In this document: positions 8,534 through 19,515 of the stretch, piece by piece
Position numbering within the stretch: position 1 is the stretch's first letter
Layout: each line of letters begins with the position of its first letter
NCBI GenBank assembly: GCA_009829735.1
Contig: CM020620.1
Coordinates: 19,194,020 to 19,258,019, forward strand
From: Pyropia yezoensis
Lineage: Eukaryota > Rhodophyta > Bangiophyceae > Bangiales > Bangiaceae
Direction of reading: 5' to 3'
DNA: 64,000 bases
Notes under the pieces: generated by a model
Told to the model about the DNA's origin: nothing
The model's input: only the letters and a program-made list of their open reading frames with translations
Database searches by the model: none
Program-made: the position numbers and the translations under genes

Positions 8534-10651
8534 CTACTCCCGGCGCGGACGCTGAGCCGCGGGAGTGTCCTCCAGCGCTGCCTCCGCGGCACGACGGGAA
8601 CCGGAGGAAGACGGGATGACGTAGTGCGGTGGACGCGGTGCATCCCGGTATGACGCCATCGGAGTAGTACCGGTAGTTGCCGGGGGCTCCCGCTCATCCA
8701 GATATGCCCGTCGGCGCCCCTGGAAGCCAGTGAAGGTTTCGGACCACTGCTGGGCCAAGCCATGCCGCGTCAAGGTCGCCAGAAGTTCGCCAACCACCGG
8801 GCTGTTCGACATCTGGCCGCTGTCCGCGCAAGCAAACACCCGGTCAACCACGTTGTTCAAGACGCTGGCGTAAGTGCCCAGCACCAGGGAAGACCCGACG
8901 CCCTCAACCTGCACCGGAAGACGACCCAGCTGGTCTTCAATCATACCGACGTCGTACTGGTCGCATGTCGGACCACCTTGGATCAGGTACCAGTCAGGCA
9001 CCCGGAAGCGGGTAAGGCGCAGAGTCGGCGCCGGAATCTCGAACCGCCCCGAGGATGACACCACCGGACGGTCCACAACAGCCCCCGAAACCGGAGTACC
9101 TAACTCCAGCGGAGGCACAGCGCCGCCGGCGTTGGAAGAAGGCGTCCGAGGCGGAGCGGCCGGAGTGGTAGGCGACCGCACGGTCACCCCCAGACTCGCC
9201 GCAGACAGGCGCGGTGCCGGAGGAGCTTGAAGTACCGGCACAGCCGGAACAAGGCGTGAACGCGCCGGCGACGGTTCAGGCGAGGCCACCGGGGCGACAG
9301 GTGCAACAGGAGGAAGTGGAGCCGCCGCAGACGCCTGACCGACCGCCGCGGCCCATCCCGACTCCTGCACCGGCGGCCCAACTGGCAGAAGATCAAGGGC
9401 GGCCGGGGCAGGAAAGCTACCTAGCTGCGGCCACGCCGGAAGCGGCGTCGCCAGCTGCACCTTGGCCGGAGAAGACTGGTAGACCACCTGCGCCCAACCG
9501 AAGCCATCCCGACGCGGGCGGTTCTGGTCGGCAATCGCGTTCAAGAAGTTCCGGTCATGCACCGGCACTAGACGCCGGAAGTCAATCATCGCCTGGAAGA
9601 GCCCCTTATACTCCTCGTCCTGGCTGCACAGGAAGTCGACGGTCAACTTGTCGACAATCCAGACCATCAGGAGGTCGGGGAGAAACCAAAGCCGGTTGGA
9701 CACCAGGACCTCGTGAAGCCAGTGGTTGGCCGCCAAGACTGTCATCTCGGACGTGTACATCATGTACGGGATCGAGTGGAAGAAGCCCTTGATCGACGCC
9801 TGGGTCAAGGCGTCCAAGAAGTACCAGGTGAAGGGGATGCTAGAAGGAGCAAACCCGACCGGGATCTCGACTTCCTGCTGCTGCGGGATGACCTTGGGGT
9901 AGTACGCCGCCCGGTTAGCCTTGTCCAGCTTCCAGAACTCTTGGTGGTTGCAGCTCACGAGGAAGTCACGCTGACGTCCGCGTCGCTCACCCTGCTCCCG
10001 TGCCGGCGACAACTTGGAGTACTTCCGGGTCAGGAAGGGCGGCTCCAGAGCGACCATACTCGGACGGGGATCGCAGTTCAGGCTCCCCGACCCCTTGAGC
10101 GCCTCGTCCCAGACCTTGAGTGCCCGGTGGACGTACCCTTCCTCCTCCGGCCACCGGAGAACGGACGCGGACACGCGACGCTCGGTCAAAGGTAGATCCA
10201 GCACCAGCGCGAAGGGGAGATCCTCCAGACGAGCAACCCAAGAGGAACCCGAGAAGCTCTGGGAGCGGTCTTGTGCCAGGCGCATCTGGTCCGCCGTGTG
10301 AAGACGAGCCTTATCCATCTTGGTCAAGACCCCGCGCTGGAGTTCCTTGCGCCAGAGGTCCAAGCAATCCTGCTGGCACTGGGCCGCGCCGGCGTTGCCG
10401 ACCACCGTGGAGTAACGCCGGGCCGCCAGGGGGTCCTGCCCAAGAAGCATCTCCGGGAGACCCACCGGGGGGGTCTCGACCAGGTGCAACGCAGAAGCCG
10501 GGGGAACCCGATCCGTCTCCGCCGTAGCAGCCGGCGCCGGCACCGACACCCGAGGAACCGGAGGCAGGAAAAGGGCGCGACTACCCGAGTTCTCCTCCGC
10601 ATTGCTCGCCGCCGGAACCACGGGCCCAGCTTGAATCTCGGAACTGGACAT
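8534..10651 (-). CDS. Antisense ORF protein of element A (new family, unknown function)
   Basis: An intact ~705-residue ORF on the opposite strand, tail-to-tail with pol and ending 146 bp from its stop. I chose the ATG at 10651 (MSSSEIQAGP), about 190 bp inside the 3' LTR; the frame stays open back into the LTR. Acidic/Ala-Pro-rich N-terminus, a predicted globular middle (YYPKVIPQQQEVEIPVGF, then NRLWFLPDLL), a Pro/Ala-rich linker (near 9150-9400) and a basic C-terminus (AAQRPRRE). No known domain recognised. It is not a shadow, since nothing is coded on the plus strand here. The ORFs in D1, B and E at the same place share its motifs. It would need an antisense promoter in or near the 3' LTR. 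Existence as a family is likely; function is unknown. Confidence 0.75.
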   Translation of the reverse strand: MSSSEIQAGPVVPAASNAEENSGSRALFLPPVPRVSVPAPAATAETDRVPPASALHLVETPPVGLPEMLLGQDPLAARRYSTVVGNAGAAQCQQDCLDLWRKELQRGVLTKMDKARLHTADQMRLAQDRSQSFSGSSWVARLEDLPFALVLDLPLTERRVSASVLRWPEEEGYVHRALKVWDEALKGSGSLNCDPRPSMVALEPPFLTRKYSKLSPAREQGERRGRQRDFLVSCNHQEFWKLDKANRAAYYPKVIPQQQEVEIPVGFAPSSIPFTWYFLDALTQASIKGFFHSIPYMMYTSEMTVLAANHWLHEVLVSNRLWFLPDLLMVWIVDKLTVDFLCSQDEEYKGLFQAMIDFRRLVPVHDRNFLNAIADQNRPRRDGFGWAQVVYQSSPAKVQLATPLPAWPQLGSFPAPAALDLLPVGPPVQESGWAAAVGQASAAAPLPPVAPVAPVASPEPSPARSRLVPAVPVLQAPPAPRLSAASLGVTVRSPTTPAAPPRTPSSNAGGAVPPLELGTPVSGAVVDRPVVSSSGRFEIPAPTLRLTRFRVPDWYLIQGGPTCDQYDVGMIEDQLGRLPVQVEGVGSSLVLGTYASVLNNVVDRVFACADSGQMSNSPVVGELLATLTRHGLAQQWSETFTGFQGRRRAYLDEREPPATTGTTPMASYRDAPRPPHYVIPSSSGSRRAAEAALEDTPAAQRPRRE

Positions 10652-10827
10652 GACGTCTAGGCTCCGGGGGGGGGGAACGAGAGGGCCAAGGTGAAGGAGA
10701 AAGGGGAGGGGGCAGAACCGGAGCAGGTGATCGTGACCAGGGGGAAGACGCTCGACCTCGGCACCGGTGTGGACGTGCTCGAGGCTGTGCACGGTGGCAC
10801 CTGGTTCGGCCCGAGGACGTGCCGGAC

Positions 10828-10841
10828 TAGGGAGGGAGCTA
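10828..10841 (+). promoter_or_regulatory. Polypurine tract of element A
   Basis: TAGGGAGGGAGCTA lies directly before the right LTR, the usual place for plus-strand DNA priming. Confidence 0.7.
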
Positions 10842-11412
10842 TGTAGCATCCCTGGCCCCGACTTGGCGCCGACTCGGGACTGCAACCAGAGGGCACCAGG
10901 TGCCAGTACACGCCCGCCGTGTGGTGATGGTTGGCGGTCGTGGCCCGTGCCCGGCACTGGGATGCGGTGGACTACGCTATCCACGCGCGAGAGAGGGATT
11001 TCTGATGTGTTTTTGCATACTTGTGAGGGACTTGATTTGAGAGAAATTGAGTGTGAGATTAGTGAGTGGGAATAGAATTAGTAGTGATAGTGGCCCCCGA
11101 CCTGACGAGGTTAGACTCGGGTCGGGGCCACTCGGGGTTATGGGGGGGCTACCTGGCCAACGTGCCGAGGCTCCCCCAGATGCACGTTAAGAGGGACAGC
11201 GAGGCGCCCTTGGCCCGCGCCCTCAGGAAAAAGACAACTGCGCGTTTGCTTTCCTCTTCCCCGTGTGCACTACCGTGCGTATCTGTTTGCTCTGCGAGCA
11301 GGCACGTGAGGCAACAGGCATACCATTCTCGTAGTTCCCCTTTCTGTGTTACCTGTCCCTTTCCCCCGAGGGATATTGACACGTGTCTGAGAGGATCGAG
11401 TTTTATACCACA
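10842..11412 (+). repeat. 3' LTR of element A
   Basis: Near-identical copy of 1758-2328. It ends ACCACA at 11412 and is followed by the target duplication GAACG. Confidence 0.95.
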
Positions 11413-11417
11413 GAACG
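11413..11417. repeat. Target-site duplication of element A, right copy
   Basis: GAACG, matching 1753-1757. Confidence 0.93.
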
Positions 11418-12235
11418 TCATGCCAAGTCGGCACGGTGGGAATCCGGGTGAGGTGACTTCCTACCTGGAGTTGGTTAATTGGATCCTACGCCTTCACGCA
11501 GACGAGGCTTCCTTGGCTGTGCAGGTTGAAGAGTTCAACCGCGCCACCCAGAGTAAGGGTGAAGAGGAACGGGAATTCGCTGAACGACTCCGTCAGCTGA
11601 ATGTCCTCTGTGGATTTCTATATCCCCAAGGATTCATTAAGGGACGCTTTGTGGAGGGAGTCCACCGAGCAGCTCGAGCGACTGTGCGAGAGCGTAATAC
11701 TCCGACCATGACTCTGGCGGAGTTGGCACGCATCGCCCAGACTAAGGGTGATGAGTACCGCTGGCTCGTGTCTGAGCAGCGAAAGGAACGAGAGAAAGAA
11801 GCTAAGGGAGTGGAAGCAAGTCGCTTCCGCAGAACTGCAAGGGTGCCTTCCTACACGTGGACGTACCCTGCAGTACCTTCGTCCTCAACTCGAGAGACGG
11901 AAGGTATGGTGGCCGCCATCCCTGATAAGTCACAGGGAAAAGCGGGGCCATCGGCGTCAATGAGTGATCGGCCGTGTTGGCAGTGTTCCAAGTCGGGACA
12001 CTGGGCAGCCCAATGCCCCACTCTGGATGTTCGATTGAGAGCCCTGTTGGCTCGTACCGGGAAGCTCGGTATTCCGAGGACTGATTCGGATACCCGGCCG
12101 CGCACCACACGTGTGACGGCCATGACTCAACCTAAGTCAGAGGATGAGTCCACGCTGGAGAAGGGGGAACCCGCCTCCTCTAGCTCAAGTGATGAGGGCA
12201 CTCCATCATCCGAGTCGGATGAGGGAAACGCCTAG
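11413..12235 (+). pseudogene. gag: gag of element B, 3' part
   Basis: Resumes the Gag frame cut at 1757. It contains the second half of the capsid (GEVTSYLELVNWILRLHADE, LNVLCGFLYPQGF), a Lys/Glu-rich helix and an intact zinc knuckle CWQCSKSGHWAAQC near 11970-12015, then an acidic Ser-rich tail ending GNA-stop. It aligns throughout with D2 gag. No damage is seen apart from the insertion of element A. The pol ORF begins 38 bases later in the -1 frame. Confidence 0.88.
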
Positions 12236-12273
12236 CCGCTGGGACTAAGACTGACCCAAAGGCTCCAGCGGTA

Positions 12274-15200
12274 ATGAAGCGGGCTGGTTCACACTCACCG
12301 ACCCATGGGAGAGTGAAGGTCCTGACTCGACCTCGAGGGGTGAGGCCCAGAGACAAGGCCCCTCCTCAGAAGTACGACCCGAGTCGGATTGTGTCAGTCC
12401 TGGTAGGGAGTAACTATCAGGTCGCAGCTCGACTCTGGCTGCAGGATGGATATGAGTTTGCCTCTCGTGTCATAGTCGACACCGGCTCTGCTGCCTCTCT
12501 CATCAGGCAAGACTTATTGCCAGAGGAGACGGACGTGAGCCCCGCCGACTCACCCGAGTGGCGTATGTTTGATGTCAATGGGGGACTCCTCCCCATTGTT
12601 GGGTCTATTGCATTGACTGTTTGCATTGGGTTCTACCAGACGCAGGTGAACTTTGGAGTAGTCTCCAATATGTCAGTCCCCGTACTCCTGGGAACTGACT
12701 ATCTGGACCTCCATGTCCCGGCCGTCTGTGGACCGGAAGGGATAATCCGAATGCGGAATGGAGAGACTGTCCCCATATTGCGGAAGGGGAGGACTGTTTC
12801 CCCGACGACTCATCAACCAAGGGAAAACACTCCCAAGGGTGGAGGCTCGACGACCCATGTACGAGTATGTAAGGGTACGGTAGTCCCGCCCCGATCAAGG
12901 ACCTTTGTGCGAGTATGCACACGGTTTCGAGGGAATGGACTCGTCTCCCCCGTGGATCGAGTCTACTACACTCGCCAAGTGCAAGTTGCATGGGGACCCA
13001 TGACCTGTGGGGATGACCAAAGTTGGTGGGTAGAGGTCCTCAACAAGTCAGAGGAGCCTCGACGACTCCCCGGAGGCATGAAGATCGCGTCGATCTCTAC
13101 CTTTGAAGGGAATGTCGTTGCTGTGACTCAACAGCAATGGAAGGATATTGGAACGGCAGACTCTGCCGACCAATCGAGTTTATCGACGGCCAAGTCGCCG
13201 ACGATACATCGGGAGAACATCCCGGAGTGCTTACATGGACGGCTGGATGAGTTAATCCAGAAGCATCACAAGTTGTGGAATGGTGACCTTGGACTCATCA
13301 AGGCCACCGAACACAGAATCGTGTTGAAGCCAGGGGCTAGGCCAGTTCGCCTGAGTCCCTACCGTATGAGACCAGACTCACGGGAACTCACCCGAGAGCA
13401 GGTCCAACGGATGCAAGACATGGGTGTCATTGAGCCTTGCTCAAGTGAGTGGGCCAGCCCCATAGTCTTGGTGCTCAAGTCAGACGGCACGACGCGGTTC
13501 TGCATCGACTATCGTAAGCTAAACGAGCGGACGGTAAGGGATAGTTACCCCTTACTCCGTATGGACGATTGCCTCGACTCACTCGGTGAGGCACAGTACT
13601 TTTCCACGTTGGACTGCAACGCGGGGTACTGGCAGATACCCATCCGCAAGGAGGACAGACACTTGACCACCTTCACGTGCCACTGTGGAGTTTATCAGTG
13701 TACACGGCTCCCTTCCGGGCTTTGCAATGCACCTGCGACTTTCCAGCGTGCTATTGACTTGATACTTGCCGGAGTCAAGTGGCAGATCGCCCTGGTGTAT
13801 CTGGACGATATCATTGTGTTCTCCGGGACTGCCGAAGAACACCTGTCCCACTTGGACAGAGTGTTTACCCGGTTGGGTGAAGCAGGAGTAACACTCAAAC
13901 CTGCGAAGTGTCACCTCTTTAGTAATGAGGTGGAGTACCTCGGCCATATAGTCCGGCCAGGTCGCATTTTGGACCATGAAAAGAACCTCATGGCCATCCG
14001 TCGGGCGAAGTTCCCCCAGACGCAGACGCAACTCAGGAGCTTCCTGGGTATGTGTAACGTATACAGACGCTTTGTGGCGAACTATGCCAAAGTGTCTGCA
14101 CCGTTGAACCACTTGGTAAGTTCCAAGATGCCCAAGCGCTTGGATGCTCCCAAACCCCCGGAGCAAGAAGCGTTTGATAGGTTGCGACCCACCGGTGTTA
14201 GCGATTCCCAGGCCCGGGGCTCACTACATCGTTGATGTGGACGCAAGTTACGACCAACTCGGTTGTTGCTTACTCCAACAACAGCCTTCGGGGGAGTATT
14301 TACCCGTTGGCTATTCCAGTAAGGGACTCTCACCCGCCCAGAAGAACTATTCTGTGACGGAGGTGGAGGGTCTTGGCGTAGTATGGGCAGTCTCCATGCT
14401 ACGGCCACACATCGAAGGAAGGAAGTTCCTCATTCGATGTGACCACAAGGCTTTGAAGTGGATACTCACCACTACAGCCTGTACGAATAACCGACTCAAT
14501 CGATGGCGACTCTGCCTCGCTGAGTTCGATTATGACGTTGAGTATCGGCCAGGCCCGAAGCATGCGGTTGCGGACGCGTTGTCTCGCATACCGACGGATG
14601 GGAAAGACACTTCCCCCATCCCTGAGGAGCTCCCTCTTGTGGCAGTGACAACTCGCTCCGGAACTGTCCTCGACCCGAGGATGCCTGGCATGGCCAAGTT
14701 ATTACCCGTGTCTTTGAATGAGTTTATCCAGGCACAGGAGACCGACAAACTTTGTCGACGACTCAGGAAGGAGCTCGACCAAGCTCAACCGACTCGGTTC
14801 TTCCTGAACGACAACGGCATACTCTGCCGTATGGGGTATACCCAGGGGGATAAACAAGTCGTCGTCCCCAAGGTGTTACGTAAGGGCATCCTCCAACGGG
14901 AGCACTCCTCACCGTTGGGTGGACACCCAGGGTCTACCAGGATGTATCAGACCCTACGCAAGAAGTACTATTGGCCATCACTCGTGGCTGATGTGTACGG
15001 GTATGTAGCCGCATGCGCGACTTGCGCAAAGAATAGACTCATGGAGTCCCCGCAGACTTCTTCCATGAGACTCTTTCCAGCAACAGAGCCGTTTGCAGCG
15101 ATAGTAGTGGACTTACTCGGTCCACTACCACGAACACCAGAGGGATATGAGTACCTTCTGGTGATGTGTGATCGCTTTACTAAGCTCACACGGGTATCCC

Positions 15201-16246
15201 CACTCAAGGATATCACAGCCGTGGACGTTCTGAGTGAGTTACTCGACGTCTAGGTTGCCAGTTATGGCATCCCCGACTCTATCCTTTCGGATAACGGACC
15301 ACAGTTTGCGTCCGTCCTGTATCAGGGAGTCATGAAGATGTTGGGGGTGCAGACGAACTTCGCAACCCCTTACCACCCCCAGACAAATGGGCAGGTGGAA
15401 CGATTCAACAGGACTCTAGTGCGCCAGTTGCGTCACTATGTCCATGACCATGTAGTCACATGGGCTCGTTATGCGTCACTACTCGTGACAGCATACTCCC
15501 AGGTACACAGTAGTACGGGAGAGGCACCGTTTGCCTTCGTCTGCCCCCGACGACTTCCGTCAGTAGCTGTGGAGCGTCTCACCCAGACTGAGGGTGAGAC
15601 TTCGACTCAAACACCGAGTCAGGCGAAAGCCTCTCTACTCCAGAAACTGGAGGAGATGATACCCCTTGTCCGGGCTACTATGGAGAAGGCCCAAGCTCGT
15701 TACAAGAGGTACTTCGATGTCCGAGTCAGACATCGTCGCGATCCGCTCCGAGTTGGAGATTGGATTTATGTCAACTCCCACGACAATAAGGGAGGGAAAT
15801 TGATTTTCAAAACTCCGGGACCATATCAGATCCTGAAAACGGATGGGCGCCGGTTAACCATCGAGAGTGATGATGGTATCCAAACGATAAATGGGAATCA
15901 CGCGACTCGCGCTCCCGAGCCCCCAGAGGGAGATCCCGCTTTGGAAAGGGCCTTGCAAGCATGGAAAGTCCCATCCTTGCCGACTTCCTCCGATAAACCG
16001 TTGGAGGCGGTGTTCGACAAGTTTGTCGGACACGGATACGATGAGTCAGGGCGACTCATGCTCCGAGTCAGGTGGTTCGGGTATGGACCAACTTCCGACA
16101 CATGGGAGTTTATAGAGGACCTACCAGTAGAGAAGGTCCGTAGATACTGCCAGGCTGCGGGCATATCTACACGCCGACGTAGCACTCGTACGTCGGGGAA
16201 TGAAGCCCATGCTCCAAGCCAGAGCAGAGCGGCAAGCCAACCATGA
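12274..16246 (+). pseudogene. pol: pol of element B, broken (frameshift and nonsense)
   Basis: Starts at ATG 12274. Protease DTGSAAS near 12480, RT (FCIDYRKLNERTV, YLDD near 13800), RNase H (DVDASYDQLGC, RCDHKALKW), integrase HHCC (HSSPLGGHPG...CATCAKNR), D-D-E core (VVDLLGP, LSDNGPQFAS, NGQVERFNRT) and chromodomain (LMLRVRWFGYGPTSDTWEF, near 16060-16120). Damage: the frame shifts near 14180, just before the RNase H block, and at 15251 a TAG stands where D2 has TGG (Trp), inside the integrase core between the first two Asp blocks. The protein is most like D2 pol. Dead copy. Confidence 0.92.
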
Positions 16247-16463
16247 GTACAAACACATACCATGGTTCTTCAAAGATTCTCTACTAACAAAGCCGACTAT
16301 GGCACAATACAAAACGAGAAGAACACACACCGCTCTTCTCACAAAAGAACAAGTCGTTCAAACGCTGGCTCTAGCGTTCCATACGCCCACCCCCACCACT
16401 ATAGGGACCGCCCGACCACGAACCCCCAGGGTCGTAGGCCGGTAGCGGAGGGGCGTAACCCAC

Positions 16464-18107
16464 TCAGGGAGGCCCCGGAGTGGAAGCACTGGGAGGGCCC
16501 CGCCGACTCGCGGACCCATCCCCGTCGAAAGAAAGATGTCCGGAGGTACTCCCTCCGTGACGCGGAAGCTGCTGCTGAGTCGACAGCAGCCGTTGGACAA
16601 ACTCGTGTCCAACCGCGAGGCGAGTGACCTCAGCTGCCAATGACTGTCGCGCCGTGGCTGAGTCGCCCGACGCGAGAAGGTGACTGACACGCCGGGTGAC
16701 CCAAGCCAGCGTGTCAAGGGAGGCCACGAGTGAGGCCTCCACCGTGGCGTCATACATGATGGCTCCCAAGTTGGGAATCATCTCGCCGACGCCGCGCGCG
16801 ATCGGCATGGGTACCGGAGTTCGGACCCGTAGCGAACCCAACGCCACGTCGGGGAAGGGCTCGAGGAACTGGAAGGGTGGAGCATGAGTCGGCTCCACAC
16901 CCCCCGAGGTCGGAGTCGCGACCCGCGGGGAAGACGTCGGCACAGCTCGCCCGCGGCTTCGAGGGGCTCCTCGACGAGCACCACGACGAGTCGTCGCCGA
17001 TGACGTCGCCCATCCAGAGCCAAGGGGCGACGTAGAGGGAGTAACCCCCTCCGCGTAGGGAAGGGAAGGGTCCCCCAACCCCTCACGCAGGAGTACCTGC
17101 CCCTGCACCAGAGTGTGGGTGACATGGACGAACTCCCAGGATGGTTCACTTTCCAACCCCGGCTCCGACCGCTTGTTGCGGCGGAGGAAGGGGTCCAACT
17201 GCCCCCAATCGAGTCGATTGTGTAGGGTGACCATGCCTTGGAGGAGGAACGGAGCCAGGTCCCCCGCACCCGAGGCTAACCAGTGGACGCCAACGGTTTG
17301 CATACCCCCCACCAGAGTCGGTGGGAGGTGCCACAGGTAACCCCGATGGACTACATCGGAGTACCAGCCCCGGTACGTGGGTGAACTCCACCCGCGACCC
17401 GTGGATGAGGTAACCCGAGGAGCTCCGGAGCCGGAACTCCTCTCGCACCACGCCGTGTTGGGCGTGGGCGTCCTCTCCTCCCAGGTAGGGACGAGGGAGG
17501 GCACACCACTCGGTAGACACCACCGCACAGGTGTCGTCAATCTCCACATCGCCTGACCCCATGGCGAGGGAAGTTGACAACGCCTGGACTTCAGGCGCGT
17601 CCGCCAGACAGATTAGTGCTGGTAGGTCGCATAACACCCCATCAGGTAGAGTCACCTGGTTGGGGTAGGGTAGCGACGAGTCCGGCGGTACCATACGTCG
17701 GTCCGCCGAGGCTGAGGGATGACCATGTAGGTCTCCTTGAGTATGCAGTCGGGAAGCTCCCCGACTGACTTGGGAGACGCCCAGGCTCGGGGCTCCGGAC
17801 GAGGACGAGGCTGCGGCGGGAGTAGCAACCGCGGCGCCGGAAGGCGGGGGATAGGAGTCTCATCCCCCTCCGCCACCGGGTTGGAAGGCCCAGCCCCCGG
17901 TGGGACCACAGTGGAAGGGGTAGTTGAGGGTGTCGGGGCGGGGACGGCCGAGGCGGCCGCCTCCGACCCTCGCCCGGGACGAGTCGTCTCCATGGCCGAC
18001 CCCCGGCTGAGAGACTCCTCAGTCCCGAGGGCCTCCCCTCCCGCCCGTCGCTTGTCCGACAAAGACGTCGGAGACGGGGACAGAGGCCGACTCGGCTCAC
18101 CCGCCAT
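16464..18107 (-). pseudogene. Antisense ORF of element B, decayed
   Basis: Same position and orientation as the antisense ORFs of A, D1 and E. The likely start is ATG 18107 (MAGEPSRPLS). The reading frame changes near 17690 and again near 17390, and roughly 80 residues present in D1 are missing just before RGYLWHLPPTL (near 17330). Blocks shared with D1: VTLPDGVLCDLPALI against VGFPAGFRTDQFAFL; RGYLWHLP against RGMLWHLP; VLLREGLGDPSLPYAEGV against VVLREGLGIGDYPYAPGV. Homology across frames shows a once-intact gene. Function unknown. Confidence 0.7.
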
Positions 18108-18229
18108 CTTGAATAACCTTGACCAACTCGGTGAGGTTGAGCACGGGGGGGGATACGACCCGCTCCCCCTCCTTGACCGCCACCAGGTTAACTCAACCTG
18201 GGCCTTGAACAAGGGGGGGGGGGGGACAC

Positions 18230-18514
18230 GACCTACACCCCCCAACGACAACAACGCAGCCCGACACAAGGGGCAGGGCGGGGAAAACACAACCCCGCCG
18301 ACGAAGAGCAAAGGGGAAGGACACGACCCACACCCCCCAACGACAACAGCGCAGCCCGACACAAGGGGCAGGGCGGGGAAAACACAACCCCGCCGACGAA
18401 GAGCAAAGGGGAAGGACACGACCCACACCCCCCAACGACAACAACGCAGCCCGACACAAGGGGCAGGGCGGGGAAAACACAACCCCGCCGACGAAGAGGA
18501 AAGGGGGGTACAAC
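18230..18514. repeat. 95-bp tandem repeat, three copies
   Basis: The block GACACGACCCACACCCCCCA ... GGGCAGGGCGGGGAAAACAC recurs at a constant spacing of 95 bases (GGGGCAGGG at 18270, 18365 and 18460) with one or two substitutions per copy. It lies in element B between the antisense ORF start and the LTR. Confidence 0.92.
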
Positions 18515-18963
18515 CCAAGCCCACCCCGGGAGCAACCGTACCCCAACTGAAGGGGCACGTGCAGGTCGACGTTCCGAGTGAGAACGTCGACGCCCTACTC
18601 CTCCAGTTGAGGAGCGGGGGGGGTATGTGGCGGAGGTACGCCAACACTCAGGAGGGGGCGTCTCCACACGGGGGTCCACCTGTGGAGCACCCTGACCAGG
18701 TGGGGGGCGACTCTCCCCCACACCTGCTTCGCGTGGAGGGGGCTCCTCTACCCAGTGTCAGGGTAGAGAGCGCACCTCACGGGGAGGGACTGTCTCTCCC
18801 GGAGAGCCTCGCCAGACGCGAGTGCAACCCCGGCGTAACCCTGGTGCACGCTAGACGCCAGCGATGCACCGTACTTCGCATCCCGACTCGAGGATTGCAC
18901 CCTCCTCTCCCGGTCACTGCGACTCGCAGCTGACTGGACGTCCACCGGGACGGCTGGACTTTT

Positions 18964-18976
18964 GAGAAGGGGGAAA
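18964..18976 (+). promoter_or_regulatory. Polypurine tract of element B
   Basis: GAGAAGGGGGAAA directly before TGTGGGAG of the right LTR. Confidence 0.7.
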
Positions 18977-19515
18977 TGTGGGAGATTGGGCCGGAATTCG
19001 GTACCAATACTTTGGAGATTCGGGTCAAGTAGACTCGACCGGAAGTCGAAATTCACCCGACACACGATGGTGAGACTTTTGACTTCTGGACGGAAATTCG
19101 ACTAGGACTTCCGACATACTAGAGCAGGGTAATGCTGCTGGTATTTGTTTCTTGGGATTTTTGCACGGGAGCCAGACTGATTTCTACGCTTTGAGTGCTT
19201 TGCATGTGGAGTGATATGATTGGTTTGTTTGAGGGTTCTTTTTCTGAGTGTTTTGAGGGGTTGCGTGAGCGTGTGAGAAGGGTTGATAAGGAGGGACAGC
19301 AAGGCGGGGAGAGCCCACCTTGGCTGAAAAAGCAAGTAAACACCGTCTGGCTCCAACACATCTTGTTCGTGCCTTGGTGAGTTGACCCGCTCACCACACG
19401 CAAGTCGCGTGTTCGGCTGTGTGGAGGTGCTTGCTTCCGGTGTCCCAAGTTGGGATATCGGCAATACTCCTCGTCCTTCCCTGACTCGGGGTTGGTGGTT
19501 GGGAGTACTGCTACA
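18977..19515 (+). repeat. 3' LTR of element B
   Basis: 539 bp, TGTGGGAG...CTGCTACA; its last 494 bases repeat 1-494. At 19516 the sequence switches to copia pol (opposite strand). CGCAG at 19516-19520 is the expected target duplication, whose partner lies outside the window. Confidence 0.9.

Larger units (their letters stand above)
1758..11412 (+). mobile_element. Ty3/gypsy chromovirus A, full length, recent insertion
   Basis: A complete 9.65-kb LTR retrotransposon with 571-bp LTRs (1758-2328 and 10842-11412) in which I found only one mismatch. It has a perfect 5-bp target duplication. Order: LTR, primer-binding site, gag, pol with chromodomain, an ORF on the opposite strand, polypurine tract, LTR. 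It is inserted in the gag of element B in the same orientation. The long uninterrupted gag, pol and antisense ORFs and the matching LTRs point to a young copy. Confidence 0.95.
18108..18976. other. Region between antisense ORF and 3' LTR of element B
   Basis: 0.87 kb holding the 95-bp minisatellite (18230-18514) and no recognisable gene. In the family layout this would carry the 5' leader and possibly the promoter of the antisense transcript. Confidence 0.4.
1..19515 (+). mobile_element. Ty3/gypsy chromovirus B, decayed, interrupted by element A
   Basis: An LTR retrotransposon whose left LTR is cut by the window edge. The direct repeats 1-494 and 19022-19515 are its LTRs. Between them lie PBS, leader, gag (split by element A), pol, an antisense ORF and a polypurine tract. 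I count about five mismatches between the two LTRs over 494 bases, so B is older than A. Pol has a frameshift near 14180 and a TAG replacing a conserved Trp near 15251, so the copy cannot move by itself. Its right end joins copia pol sequence at 19516, so B itself landed in a copia element. Confidence 0.9.

Noticed and set aside
19102-19515. C-terminal extension of the copia pol frame after HHCAA
   Set aside because: It is the reverse strand of the element B LTR read by chance; the same peptide is found opposite the left LTR at 98-559.
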